Both the position numbers and the translations under genes were made by a program. A stretch of DNA of 64,000 bases from Paenibacillus aurantius (GTDB lineage: Bacteria > Bacillota > Bacilli > Paenibacillales > NBRC-103111). Shown in pieces: positions 1-13,361 of the stretch. Where the stretch lies: the NCBI RefSeq assembly GCF_032268605.1, contig NZ_CP130318.1:5121501-5185500 (forward strand), given 5' to 3'. Under the pieces are notes generated by a model. That model saw only the letters and a program-made list of their open reading frames with translations. It did no database searches and had not been told where the DNA came from. How positions within the stretch are numbered: position 1 is the first letter of the stretch; the number at the start of each line of letters is the position of its first letter.

Positions 1-4492
<4,492 letters not shown>

Positions 4493-4525
4493 TCCTGCCA
4501 ACCTTTCTTTTCAGTGGTTTAAATT

Positions 4526-4552
4526 ATTGTAGCTTTAACGCGCGAAAGCCAA
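4526..4552 (-). promoter_or_regulatory. Possible gltB promoter
   Basis: On the minus strand TTGGCT (4552-4547) and TACAAT (4531-4526) are separated by 15 nt, short for sigma-A. The -10 match is good and the site lies about 35 nt upstream of the gltB start. An inverted repeat GCTTT-N8-AAAGC overlaps the spacer. Tentative. Confidence 0.3.
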
Positions 4553-4761
4553 TGCCAAAAGAAGAACGCTTTCCTCTCCCCATGGGACAAGCGCGCTACC
4601 CCGGTGATTCGGCCGGCCGGGAAGCTTCCCATCCGGCACTTGGTTGCCGGCCATTTAAGGTCTTTATGGCCAGGCGGTTTTGATTTTACATCATTTTAAC
4701 ACCGCCATTAGCCAAGAACAATAAGGAATATTCACAATTTCGCCGAATTTTGGCCGTTTAC

Positions 4762-4780
4762 TTATAAGAACTTCTTATAA
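4762..4780. promoter_or_regulatory. Perfect 19-bp palindrome, possible operator
   Basis: TTATAAGAA-C-TTCTTATAA is an exact 9-1-9 inverted repeat. It lies 43 nt upstream of the -35 of the rightward promoter. It has the form of a dimeric regulator site; the binding protein is unknown. Confidence 0.45.
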
Positions 4781-4822
4781 AGGAAACGCCTTCATTTTAT
4801 AAAGTGTCCTTCTGTGCTTTCT

Positions 4823-4851
4823 TTGTGATGGCAGGCAAAACATGCTATCAT
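4823..4851 (+). promoter_or_regulatory. Sigma-A-type promoter for the 4939 gene
   Basis: TTGTGA (4823-4828), 17-nt spacer, TATCAT (4846-4851). This leaves a leader of about 80 nt before the start codon. Confidence 0.55.
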
Positions 4852-4938
4852 ACTTTTACTAGAATCTTGCAAAAAACGCGGCGGGAATAGGCTTGAGGAT
4901 CGGCTTCGTTTAGCATATGAAGGTCAGGTGAAAGAGGT

Positions 4939-6057
4939 ATGAGAAAAAAGAGAGTCCTTCTCCTGTCGGAGGGCTTCGGTTCGGGTCATACGCAGGCCGC
5001 CCACGCCATTTCGGTCGGGCTTCGCCGGCTTTCCTCCATGGTCCGGACACGGGTATTGGAGCTGGGTGCCTTTCAGCACCCTACCATCGCTCCGCTCATT
5101 TTCTCAGCCTACCGCAAAACGGTCACCTCCCAGCCCAAGCTGTACGGAATGCTCTACCGCCATCAATACAAAAAATCCTTGAACCGGCTCACCTCGCTAG
5201 CGCTTCATCGGATTTTCTACTCGCAGACCGCTTCCATCATCAAGCAGCTGCGGCCGGATATGATCGTCTGCACCCATCCTTTTCCGAACGTAGTGGTGTC
5301 CCGGTTGAAGCGCTCGGGGCTCGCCATTCCGCTCTGCACGGTCATTACGGATTACGACGCCCACGGCACCTGGATCGATCCTGCGGTCAACAAATACCTG
5401 GTTTCAACCGCCGAGGTGCGCGACAAGCTGATTGGCCGCGGCGTGCCGGAATCCATCATCGAAGTGACGGGTATTCCCGTTCATCCGGACTTCTGGATTC
5501 CCTCCTCGGATAAAGACGAGCTTCGTTCCCGGTTCGGTCTGGCAGCCAAGCCGACGGTCCTCATCATGGGCGGCGGCTGGGGGCTCGTCAATAACGAGGA
5601 GCTGATCCGGCACATGAGCCGGTTCCGGGAGGAGATCCAGCTCATTTTTTGCCTCGGCAATAATGAGAAGGTCCGGCAGCGGCTTATGCACGACCCCCTT
5701 TTTCAGCATCCGAACATCCGGCTGCTCGGCTATACGAAGGAAATCGACAAGCTGATGGAGGTTTCCGATCTTCTCGTGACGAAGCCGGGAGGCATGACCT
5801 GCACGGAAGCGATGGCCAAGGGCATCCCGATGCTTTTCTACAGCCCCATTCCCGGCCAGGAGGAAGAGAACTGCCAGTATTTTACCGACCAAGGCTACGG
5901 AACGGTCATCCAATCGATGGACACGGTGACGTACTGGTTCAACCGGCTCCTGGAAGATTATCCGGAATTCGTGAAGCGAAGAGCCTGGATGCAGCAGGAG
6001 CAGCTGAAGAGCGGACCCGAGGTTTGCTCCCGGGCGATCATGGAGTTTCTTCAATAA
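4939..6057 (+). CDS. UgtP/MGDG-synthase-like glycosyltransferase (GT28 fold)
   Basis: 372 residues. An N-terminal MGDG-synthase domain carries GFGSGHTQAA (residues 12-21), and a C-terminal GT28 nucleotide-sugar domain carries GGGWGLVNN, TKPGGMTCTEA and PGQEEEN. Relatives such as UgtP transfer glucose from UDP-glucose to diacylglycerol to make glycolipids and the lipoteichoic acid anchor; the B. subtilis paralogue YkoN is uncharacterised. Likely a peripheral membrane enzyme. GGTGAAAGAGG precedes the ATG. It forms a single-gene unit between its own promoter and a terminator. A paralogue lies at 13362. The sugar donor and acceptor cannot be told from sequence. Confidence 0.85.
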   Translation: MRKKRVLLLSEGFGSGHTQAAHAISVGLRRLSSMVRTRVLELGAFQHPTIAPLIFSAYRKTVTSQPKLYGMLYRHQYKKSLNRLTSLALHRIFYSQTASIIKQLRPDMIVCTHPFPNVVVSRLKRSGLAIPLCTVITDYDAHGTWIDPAVNKYLVSTAEVRDKLIGRGVPESIIEVTGIPVHPDFWIPSSDKDELRSRFGLAAKPTVLIMGGGWGLVNNEELIRHMSRFREEIQLIFCLGNNEKVRQRLMHDPLFQHPNIRLLGYTKEIDKLMEVSDLLVTKPGGMTCTEAMAKGIPMLFYSPIPGQEEENCQYFTDQGYGTVIQSMDTVTYWFNRLLEDYPEFVKRRAWMQQEQLKSGPEVCSRAIMEFLQ

Positions 6058-6073
6058 CATTCCGGCTTATAAC

Positions 6074-6112
6074 AAAGGCAGCCAACCGTCCATGCGGTTG
6101 ACTGCCTTTTTT
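6074..6112 (+). terminator. Intrinsic terminator
   Basis: Hairpin AAAGGCAG.CAACCG with loop TCCATG and CGGTTG.CTGCC, followed by a T run. It lies 16 nt after the glycosyltransferase stop. Confidence 0.9.
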
Positions 6113-6193
6113 GGGCTGTGGGCTGGAGAGACAGAGCCGGAAAAGGACCCCTATCCCCTTATCTCATGCACACGTTAACAGTAGCAAAAAAAA

Positions 6194-7354
6194 TTAATGG
6201 GTTCCTCCGACGTTCAGCGTCCGCGAGCCTCCCTCTTTCTTCATGGTGGAGTTCCGGATGCGCTCTTGAAGCATGGAATAATACTGATCCTCGTCAATCG
6301 GAAGGTTCACCCAATCGTCGGTCCAAGCGGACAGATGCATCGCGTTCGAGAGCGTAAGCCCTTTGATGCCCTCTGCGCCAGGGGCGAGCAGCGGGGTGCC
6401 TTTCCGAATCGCGTCAACGAAGTTCTGGGTAATGCCTTTGTGCTGAGGGTTGCCGCCGGTGATGGGGATTTCGCACTTCCAGCACTCCGGACTGCCGAAG
6501 CCTCCCTTGTACGCGGCATTGAATTCCTGCTCGGGCTGCCGCAGACGCCAGAAGGTGAGCTTCTCGTCTTCGATGACGATTTTGCCGTTGTCTCCTGTCA
6601 GTTCGAAACGGTTGGTTCCGGGCGCTTCTCCCGTCGTGGTGACGAACAGACCCGTTGCCCCGTTCTCATACTCCACATAAGCGGTTACATCATCTTCGAC
6701 TTCAATGCTGCGGTATTTGCCGAACGAGCAGAAAGCCCGGACGCGCTTCGGCATCATGTCAATCGTCCACTGCCACAGGTCAAGCTGGTGGGGATCCTGG
6801 TTCAGCAGAACGCCTCCGCCTTCGCCTTCCCAAGTAGCGCGCCAGCCGCCCGAATCGTAATAGCTTTGGGAGCGGTACCAATTGGTAATAATCCAATTCG
6901 TGCGGCGGATGTTCCCGAGCTCTCCGGAGGTAACCAAATCCCTAAGCTTAAGGTAGAGAGGATTGGTCCGCTGGTTGTACATAATGCCGAACAGCTTGTC
7001 TGTCTTAAGCGACGCCTCGTTCATCTCCCGAACCTGCTTCGTGTATACGCCGGCCGGCTTCTCGATGAGAACGTGAAGGCCATGCTCGAAGCCTTGAATC
7101 GCGAGCTCCGGATGGCTGTAGTGAGGAGTGCAGATCAGCACCGCATCCACCGTACCCGATTTGAAGAATTCATCCGGGGATCCAAAGGTACGGACGTTCA
7201 CGCCCAGGTTCTCCGGCACCCACTTCAGCTTCTCCGGATCCGTGTCACAGATCGCGGTCAGCTCCACGCCGTGGACTTCGTTCTTCATTAGATAGGCGCA
7301 GTGTCCGCGGCCCATGTTGCCGATCCCGATAATGCCCAATCTGACCTTATCCAT
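6194..7354 (-). CDS. Gfo/Idh/MocA family oxidoreductase
   Basis: 386 residues. The N-terminal Rossmann motif is GIIGIGNMGRGH (residues 8-19), followed by the family motif IEKPAGVYT and a C-terminal alpha/beta domain with GGGVLLNQDPHQLDLW. Members are NAD(P)-dependent oxidoreductases of sugars, inositols or sugar acids; the substrate is not evident. The ATG at 7354 is preceded by GGAGGG. It stands alone, convergent with the glycosyltransferase to its left. A second family member lies at 9175, but the two are not in one operon. Confidence 0.9.
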   Translation of the reverse strand: MDKVRLGIIGIGNMGRGHCAYLMKNEVHGVELTAICDTDPEKLKWVPENLGVNVRTFGSPDEFFKSGTVDAVLICTPHYSHPELAIQGFEHGLHVLIEKPAGVYTKQVREMNEASLKTDKLFGIMYNQRTNPLYLKLRDLVTSGELGNIRRTNWIITNWYRSQSYYDSGGWRATWEGEGGGVLLNQDPHQLDLWQWTIDMMPKRVRAFCSFGKYRSIEVEDDVTAYVEYENGATGLFVTTTGEAPGTNRFELTGDNGKIVIEDEKLTFWRLRQPEQEFNAAYKGGFGSPECWKCEIPITGGNPQHKGITQNFVDAIRKGTPLLAPGAEGIKGLTLSNAMHLSAWTDDWVNLPIDEDQYYSMLQERIRNSTMKKEGGSRTLNVGGTH

Positions 7355-7548
7355 GCTTTCCCTCCTGCCAAAATAATTGGTGTTGCGTGCTTCTCATTAT
7401 AGTCCAATTTCCCTTGGTTGGGAATGCGCGGCCGTTCGGTTGTCCTAAAAAAGGCCGGGCGCAGGGGAAACTTGAAGCCCGCCCCGTTTACGACTATGAT
7501 GGACATGGTATTCCTCTTTACATTTGCTGCCACAAGGAGATTGTATTT

Positions 7549-8988
7549 ATGAAAAGCAAGCTGCTGCAGCCCGCCTCGGCGGCCGTTCTGGCCGCGGCTC
7601 TGGTCCTCGGGTATCTGCTGCTGGCCAAGCCTCTTATCGGGATGGCCGACAACGGGGATTTCCTGCGGATCATGGGAGCCTTCGGGCTGGATTACCTGGA
7701 CCCCCATCTCGAGTACAAGGACAAATATTTCAGCTACTTCCTCAGCCAATACCAGATGACCGGACGTTATTTCCAGGGCGGCTATCCCTCGACGGAGCTG
7801 ATTATGGTCGGTCTGGCCATGCTGCTCGACAAGGCGTTAACATGGGACTCCGTGTTCGATATCCGCTTTCTGGCGATTCTGTACGCCGCCGTGTTCCTCG
7901 CGGCCGTTTATCTCCTGGTCCAAACCTACACCACGGTCAGCCGGACCGTCGGCTGGGTCCTGGCCGCCCTTCTGGTACTGGTTTTTTGCGATGCCGGGTA
8001 TGCGGCCTACTATAACTCGTTATACGGAGAACCGCTGTCGTACGCCTTCCTCTTTCTAACGATGGCCCTAGCCCTTCGGATTTGCCGAACCGGCCGGCCC
8101 TCCGGAGGACTGCTGGCCGCCTTCTTCGCCGCCGCTCTCTTCTTCATCGGAGCCAAGGTTCAGAATGCGCCCTGCGGCGTTCTGCTCGCCCTGCTGTCCC
8201 TGCGGTTCCTGAAGATGAAGGCCGATCGGTCTTGGAGGCGTTCGGTAATAATGGGCTCGGTTGGCCTTGTCGCGTTCTCGGCCGCCATCTACCTGCTCGA
8301 CCCTAAAGAAATTAAAGTCATCAACCAGTACCAGACGATCTTCTACGGGGTGCTGAAGGACTCACCCACGCCCGAGAAGGATCTGGAGGAGCTCGGCATC
8401 GATCCGAAATTCGCCGTTCTCAAGGATACGAATTATTTTACGCCGAATACCGCCATCCCTCAGAGCGATCCCATCCTTCAGAAGGAAGTGTACGATAAAG
8501 CCGACCAGAAGACGGTGGCGCTCTTCTATTTGACCCATCCGGCCCGCTTCCTCGACAAAATGCAGGTGACCGCCCGAGACGCGTTCACCATTCATCCTAG
8601 CTACCTGGGCAATTACGAGAAGGCGCCGGACGTGCCGCCTGGGAAAATCACCGGAACCTTCACCTGGTGGAGCAAGTGGAAGGCCTCCGCCCTGCCGCGC
8701 TCCTTCCTCCTGCTCTGCCTGTTCTTCGCCGTCTATTTCGCGGTATTGATGATTAATCATCGCAAGGAATCCCGGCTGGAACGGAGAATCGAGCTCGAAG
8801 CGTTCGCTCTGCTCGGCATTCTCGCCGTCCTGTCGTTCGTCGTGCCGGTGATCGGCTCGGGCGAGGCGGACCTCGCCAAGCATCTGTTCCTCTTCACCGT
8901 ATGCTTCGATATGATGCTGGCCGTCTCGCTTCTTGGGCTCGTCCGGTTCGCCTTCTGGAATGACCGGCATGAGAATAGTTCCGATTAG
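7549..8988 (+). CDS. Polytopic membrane protein, possible GT-C-like
   Basis: 479 residues from the ATG at 7549, which follows AAGGAGAT at good spacing; the frame is open further upstream but has no ribosome-binding site there. An N-terminal membrane helix is followed by GMADNGDFLR in what would be the first outer loop. About ten more hydrophobic segments follow, with a large hydrophilic stretch (about residues 265-370). Acidic residues after the first helix are typical of GT-C glycosyltransferases. B. subtilis YkoS, a membrane protein of the ykoN-ykoP neighbourhood, is a possible relative, but I cannot confirm this. Function unknown; a role in cell-envelope glycans is inferred from the neighbours. 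Confidence 0.75.
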   Translation: MKSKLLQPASAAVLAAALVLGYLLLAKPLIGMADNGDFLRIMGAFGLDYLDPHLEYKDKYFSYFLSQYQMTGRYFQGGYPSTELIMVGLAMLLDKALTWDSVFDIRFLAILYAAVFLAAVYLLVQTYTTVSRTVGWVLAALLVLVFCDAGYAAYYNSLYGEPLSYAFLFLTMALALRICRTGRPSGGLLAAFFAAALFFIGAKVQNAPCGVLLALLSLRFLKMKADRSWRRSVIMGSVGLVAFSAAIYLLDPKEIKVINQYQTIFYGVLKDSPTPEKDLEELGIDPKFAVLKDTNYFTPNTAIPQSDPILQKEVYDKADQKTVALFYLTHPARFLDKMQVTARDAFTIHPSYLGNYEKAPDVPPGKITGTFTWWSKWKASALPRSFLLLCLFFAVYFAVLMINHRKESRLERRIELEAFALLGILAVLSFVVPVIGSGEADLAKHLFLFTVCFDMMLAVSLLGLVRFAFWNDRHENSSD

Positions 8989-9011
8989 GTTCGCGATATC
9001 CGAAGACAGTT

Positions 9012-9071
9012 GAACGAAAGCCGCCGGGAATGGCCTTTCCATTGGCCTTCCCCTCAGGAAGCGGCTTGTTC
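9012..9071. terminator. Compound hairpin between convergent genes
   Basis: GAACGAAAGCCGC pairs with GCGGCTTGTTC, and an inner GGGAA/TTCCC pairs inside. There is no clear T run. It is probably a terminator for the membrane-protein gene or for both flanking genes. Confidence 0.4.
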
Positions 9072-9174
9072 AAGCTGTTCCTTTCCTTGTTGCATCCGGC
9101 TATGGCGGCTTTCGCTCTTCGACCCCAAATAGGTGGACAGCCGCTTTGCCGAATCTCTGAACTGCCGTCAGTTA

Positions 9175-10266
9175 TCAGCGCGAGTCCTCTGCGTTCCCGC
9201 CCACTTGGGCTTCCGCACTTTCCCAATTGTCCTCAAGTCCCAACCCCCGCAAATCGGCAATCGTATTCTTCCGCTCCGCTTCATACAGACGCCAGATTAA
9301 GCGCAGTCCTTGGATGCTTGTCGGTCCGTCCGTAATGGGCCGCTTGCCGGTCTGTATACAGTCCAAGAAATGCTCTATTTCGAAATGTGTGAATTTACCG
9401 GAGTTATCGATCTCCATCAGCACCTGAGTACGGGATTCGGTGTCGAGGTTCGCTTTCTCTTCGTTGATGTGCGAATGGAGGTACAGCTTGCGATCGGCAA
9501 GGTTGATTTCCAGCATCCCTTCCGTACAATGGGCATGGATGCTCCAACCCAATCGTGTTCCCCTCGCGCCCCAGGTTCCGAAATGATAACCCAAGGCGCC
9601 ATTCTCGAATTCGATCACAACGTTGCTGGTTCCTTCCTTCTCCATCCAAGGGGTTCCGAAATTCGTTCCTAGATGCATTCCTCTGACCGGGCGCCCAAGG
9701 AACCAGAGCATCAGGTCGACATAATGGCAGCCATGGCTGAAAAATTGTCCTCCTCCCAGCCGGTTGGCGGAATGGGCCCAGTGGCCTTCGGGATACTTGG
9801 TATATTGCTCCGTCCAGATCGACATCTGGAAGCACTCCCCATGTGCCTTTGAATCGATCAACTCCTTCAACTTCCGGACGATCGGCCAGAAGCGAACGGG
9901 ATAGGCCGTCATCAGAACCTTGCCTTCCCGCTCCGCCGTGTGGATCAGCTCTACGCACTCCTCCTCGGTATTGCACATGGGCTTCTCCATCAGCACATGT
10001 TTCCCCGCTCTTAAACAGGTCATGCCTACTTCATAATGCAGGTCATGCGGCAGTACGATGAGCACGGCATCAACATAATCCAACATCTCGTGGTAATCGG
10101 CAACGGCCAACTTGGCACCGGCCCCCTCGGCCGCCTTCTGTGCCCGTTCCAGCTCGACATCGCAGGTTGCGGTAACCTCCATCTGGCCCGCAAGCTCTTT
10201 GAAGCCGTGCCCGTGGCTTCCCGCCATATTGCCGCAGCCGATAATTCCCAGACGAATTTTACTCAT
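9175..10266 (-). CDS. Gfo/Idh/MocA family oxidoreductase
   Basis: 363 residues from the ATG at 10266 (MSKIRLGIIGCGNMAGSHGHG), preceded by GGGAGGAATAGGGAGC. An in-frame ATG six codons upstream overlaps that ribosome-binding site and is less likely. It has a Rossmann dinucleotide-binding N-terminus, the LMEKPMCNTEEE motif and GGGQFFSHGCHYVDL in the C-terminal domain. Probably an NAD(P)-dependent dehydrogenase of a sugar or cyclitol. It is divergent from the AraC gene at 10519, which is the likely regulator. Substrate unknown. Confidence 0.88.
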   Translation of the reverse strand: MSKIRLGIIGCGNMAGSHGHGFKELAGQMEVTATCDVELERAQKAAEGAGAKLAVADYHEMLDYVDAVLIVLPHDLHYEVGMTCLRAGKHVLMEKPMCNTEEECVELIHTAEREGKVLMTAYPVRFWPIVRKLKELIDSKAHGECFQMSIWTEQYTKYPEGHWAHSANRLGGGQFFSHGCHYVDLMLWFLGRPVRGMHLGTNFGTPWMEKEGTSNVVIEFENGALGYHFGTWGARGTRLGWSIHAHCTEGMLEINLADRKLYLHSHINEEKANLDTESRTQVLMEIDNSGKFTHFEIEHFLDCIQTGKRPITDGPTSIQGLRLIWRLYEAERKNTIADLRGLGLEDNWESAEAQVGGNAEDSR

Positions 10267-10518
10267 GCTCCCTATTCCTCCCATGATTGTATTTCGCTGA
10301 ACACAATTTCATCATAGCGGGATCGGCTGCCCTTTTCTTTGTTCTATAAGTTCATTGATTTGTATTATTTTGAACAGATCTAAACAGCTTTGATCTTGGC
10401 GTCAAGTTGTTTGTAAACCATACTCAAGGAAACTAATTTTTTTTGATCGAGAAGTAAGGTAACATGAGGATAAGGGATAGATTTTTCCGATTACAGCTTT
10501 TTGAATGGAGGGCGGGCA

Positions 10519-11415
10519 TTGGACTACGTGCGCTTTGAACTAAGAGAGGAACTGACGGTTCGGTCTCTCATTTCCTTTATGTACAGAGAGCTGTCCAATA
10601 CGTACCGCAGCGCGGGGGAGCGGCACGATTTCTGGGAGTTTGCCTATGTCGACAAAGGCGAGGCAGAGGTGTGGATCGAATCGAACCCATACGAGTTAAA
10701 ACAGGGATCTATTGTCTTTTATCGGCCCAATGAATTTCATAGGCTTGTTCGTGTTTCCACCCCCAATTTGTTTATCGTCGCGTTCGATTGTAACTCTCCC
10801 GCCTTAAACCAATTCAAGGGCCGCTGCTTTCGGCTGGATGATGAGGAAAGAGCGATTATCGCCAGGATGCTTCAAGCAGGCATTAACGTGTTCGGCGCCC
10901 CCCTCAATAAGCCAAGTCTGACCCGTAGGAACAACGCTCCCTTCGGAAGTGAGCAGCTTGTCAAGATGGAGCTGGAGGCGCTGCTGATTCACCTCATCCA
11001 GAAATTGTTAATTCCGAAGAAGTCGGAATCGACCCTTTCCTCCGTTTCTTCACAGAACCGGGATGAAGTACTAATGGAACAAATCACCAGCTATCTGAGT
11101 GCCCATCTGTCGCATAACCTTACGGTGGAACAGGTGTGCGCGCAGTTTACTCTTAGCCGATCCATGCTTACGCGATTATTCAGGAAATCCACTAATTCCA
11201 GTTTTATCGAATATTTAATGCAGATGAGAATTACGGAAGCCAAACGTATGATTCGCGAGCATTCCTATAATTTTACAGAAATCGGAGAGAGGCTCGGTTA
11301 CACGAGCGTCCATTATTTTTCTAAACAGTTTAAACAAATAACCGGCATGACGCCTACCGAATATTCCAGGTCGGTGAATGCTCTGATTCAAGATGCGGCG
11401 TCCGAACGCAAATAA
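10519..11415 (+). CDS. AraC-family transcriptional regulator
   Basis: 298 residues from TTG at 10519, placed 9 nt after GGAGG; an earlier in-frame TTG at 10501 lies before that site. The N-terminal cupin-like sensing domain (ERHDFWEFAYVDKGEAEV) is followed by a C-terminal double HTH (about residues 190-285: LTVEQVCAQFTLSRSMLTRLF and IGERLGYTSVHYFSKQFK). Such proteins usually activate sugar genes when ligand binds. The divergent Gfo/Idh gene is the obvious target; the 252-nt gap holds both promoters, but I did not find convincing operator repeats. Confidence 0.88.
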   Translation: MDYVRFELREELTVRSLISFMYRELSNTYRSAGERHDFWEFAYVDKGEAEVWIESNPYELKQGSIVFYRPNEFHRLVRVSTPNLFIVAFDCNSPALNQFKGRCFRLDDEERAIIARMLQAGINVFGAPLNKPSLTRRNNAPFGSEQLVKMELEALLIHLIQKLLIPKKSESTLSSVSSQNRDEVLMEQITSYLSAHLSHNLTVEQVCAQFTLSRSMLTRLFRKSTNSSFIEYLMQMRITEAKRMIREHSYNFTEIGERLGYTSVHYFSKQFKQITGMTPTEYSRSVNALIQDAASERK

Positions 11416-11449
11416 GCCCCCGAGGGAGAAGGCTGATCGGACAAAAAGT

Positions 11450-11511
11450 ATGGAATGCTTTGGCCGCCTGTTCTCCCCTGCTTAGAGGAGAAGGCGGCCA
11501 AAGCATTCCAT
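11450..11511 (-). terminator. Very long hairpin, terminator of the leftward YihY gene
   Basis: A 19-bp perfect arm (ATGGAATGCTTTGGCCGCC) plus TTCTCC, interrupted only by a 2-nt bulge, closes over a 10-nt loop. In the minus direction it is followed by ACTTTTTGTCC, so it can terminate the YihY transcript and may also end the convergent araC message. Confidence 0.65.
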
Positions 11512-11538
11512 GCCTGGAGGCAAACCAGCCGAACGCCC

Positions 11539-12513
11539 CTACCGGGCCTTGTCGGCTTCCTTGCCGTTATAGAGCGGGAGTACCACTTCGGGAGCACGGT
11601 TGCTCTTGTCTTTTTTCTTCCCGAGAAGGGGAAGGGAGAACCGCTTGCAGGAGTCCTTCGTCTTGCCCTCCCGGTCAAAGGCGAGCGTGGCGTTCACTTC
11701 CCCGCCCAGCACGATAATGATGCTCGAAATATACAGCCAGGTCAGCAGGACGATGATTCCGCCGATGCTTCCGTAGGTTTTGGTGTAATTGCCGAAGTTG
11801 TTGACATAGAACGAGAACAGAAGGGAAGTGACGATCCAGCCCACCGTCGTGAAAAGGGCTCCCGGCAGCACTTCCCGGAACGAAAGATGGCGGTTCGGGA
11901 TGAACCGGTACAGGAGCACGAACATGGCCGCCATCATGCCGAGAGGCAGCACATACTTGGCGATGCTCCAGATAATATCGAAGAAGGCCGGAACATGCAG
12001 GAACTTAAAGATCATTTCCCCGATCCATTTGCCGAAAATGAGCATCCCAAACGTAAACACGATCACGACCGCCATCAGGAGGGTAAACATGATGGAAGCT
12101 CCCTTTACTTTCCAGAACGGACGCGTCTCCTCCTCATCATAGGCTTTGTTAAGAGCCTTAAGGATCCCGTCGATTCCTTTCGAGGCCGACCAGATGGTCG
12201 TGATGATCCCGACGGACAGCAAGGTCGAGCTCTTCGACTGCTGAATCTCATCCAGTACGCTGCGGATCGTTTCATTGGAGGTCTGCGGCAGCATCCGGGA
12301 AATGCTCCCGATGATCTCCCCGCTGTTCAGAAAAGGCATAAAGCTGACCAAAGCGATGAGAAAGATAAGAAAAGGGAAAAAGGACAGTATAAGGTAATAC
12401 GTCAGCTGCGCTCCCATAGCCGGCACCTCGTCGTCTTGAAACCGGCAGTAGAGGTTGTTGGCGAAGCTCTGCAGGCTCATTCGTTTGGTCGCCGGCTTAT
12501 CCGTTGTCTTCAT
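11539..12513 (-). CDS. YihY/BrkB family integral membrane protein
   Basis: 324 residues from the ATG at 12513, which follows AAGGAGGAACTCCTT; a longer in-frame reading to 12579 lacks a ribosome-binding site. Six membrane segments. Family signatures visible are QLTYYLILSFFPFLIFLIAL, WSASKGIDGILKALN and the TTVGWIVTSLLFSFYV / IYISSIIIVLGGEVNA region. The family was once mistaken for RNase BN; its real role is unknown. The C-terminus is basic and hydrophilic. It may be cotranscribed with the DUF3243 gene upstream. Confidence 0.88.
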   Translation of the reverse strand: MKTTDKPATKRMSLQSFANNLYCRFQDDEVPAMGAQLTYYLILSFFPFLIFLIALVSFMPFLNSGEIIGSISRMLPQTSNETIRSVLDEIQQSKSSTLLSVGIITTIWSASKGIDGILKALNKAYDEEETRPFWKVKGASIMFTLLMAVVIVFTFGMLIFGKWIGEMIFKFLHVPAFFDIIWSIAKYVLPLGMMAAMFVLLYRFIPNRHLSFREVLPGALFTTVGWIVTSLLFSFYVNNFGNYTKTYGSIGGIIVLLTWLYISSIIIVLGGEVNATLAFDREGKTKDSCKRFSLPLLGKKKDKSNRAPEVVLPLYNGKEADKAR

Positions 12514-12664
12514 AAGGAGTTCCTCCTTCCCCTTGTATAGTTGGTTTTCTTTTTTAACGCCGCAGCCGATCCTTGCCATAAAGCGGCACGGGGCTTCCGG
12601 GTATAAGGAATCCCCCTAACGGAAGATTAGAGGGATGGGATCATGCGGTTAGATTAAGGCCACC

Positions 12665-13003
12665 TTATTGCTGGGCCAGACGGACGAGCATATGGGCGAG
12701 CTTGTGGCGCTCATCCTTCTCCCCGACCTTCCACAGCTCCTGGAGAAGCTTCTCCTCCCGGTTGCGCGGCTCCTCGTTGGCGGCCAGGTAATCGGCGATT
12801 TTCTCCGCCGTTACGGCAAGCTGCTCTTCGTTCAGTCCGATGCCCTGCGCCATCTGAATGCGCTTGGCCAAATACTCCTGGAAGGCACCGAAATCGGCCA
12901 AAATCTGCTCTTTTTGTCCGTCACCGATCTTCTCGATGGCCTGGTTGATTTTATCCGTCTGAAGATCTCCGTCTTTTTCAATGACATGATCGCGTTCACT
13001 CAT
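12665..13003 (-). CDS. DUF3243 protein (YmfJ-like)
   Basis: 112 residues, acidic and helical, with no signal or membrane segment. The C-terminal LWKVGEKDERHKLAHMLVRLAQ matches the DUF3243 pattern known from B. subtilis YmfJ. Function unknown. AAAGGAGGCGGAAGAAATC precedes the ATG. About 150 nt separates it from the YihY gene on the same strand. Confidence 0.75.
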   Translation of the reverse strand: MSERDHVIEKDGDLQTDKINQAIEKIGDGQKEQILADFGAFQEYLAKRIQMAQGIGLNEEQLAVTAEKIADYLAANEEPRNREEKLLQELWKVGEKDERHKLAHMLVRLAQQ

Positions 13004-13361
13004 GATTTCTTCCGCCTCCTTTAGTCTTTAACCGTTGAGTCACCATCTACTTACACACCGGGGACTTGCTTTGAATCATCATAAAATCGGCCTGTCCCGC
13101 ATTATAGTAAAGAGGGGCCGTCCTTCGGCCTTTCATAGAAAATTAAGAAAACCTTTATATATTCCATGACAAAAGAGTAAGATCTCTCGCTTAAACTAGT
13201 AGAAAGAGGAGCAAGCCGGAGACCGGGGGGGCGGCTGGACCAAGGTCCAGGAAACAAACCGAACGAGGGTCGGTTTGAATCGGGGGAGCCGCTCCAGTAT
13301 GATTAAGGAAACAACCAGAACGTGAGCGCTAGTCGATCCTAATGAATGAGGTGTACATAGA
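13004..13361. other. Divergent intergenic region with a structured leader
   Basis: No gene is visible in these 358 bases. A possible -10 (TAAGAT, near 13178) would give the rightward gene a leader of about 170 nt. That leader holds the palindrome GGACCAAGGTCC (13237-13248) and a hairpin AAACCGA-N7-TCGGTTT (13256-13276). Confidence 0.5.

Larger units (their letters stand above)
4493..4938. other. Divergent intergenic region, gltB / glycosyltransferase
   Basis: No gene is visible in these 446 bases. The region carries the candidate gltB promoter near 4530, a perfect palindrome at 4762-4780 and a good sigma-A-type promoter at 4823-4851 for the rightward gene. Confidence 0.7.
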
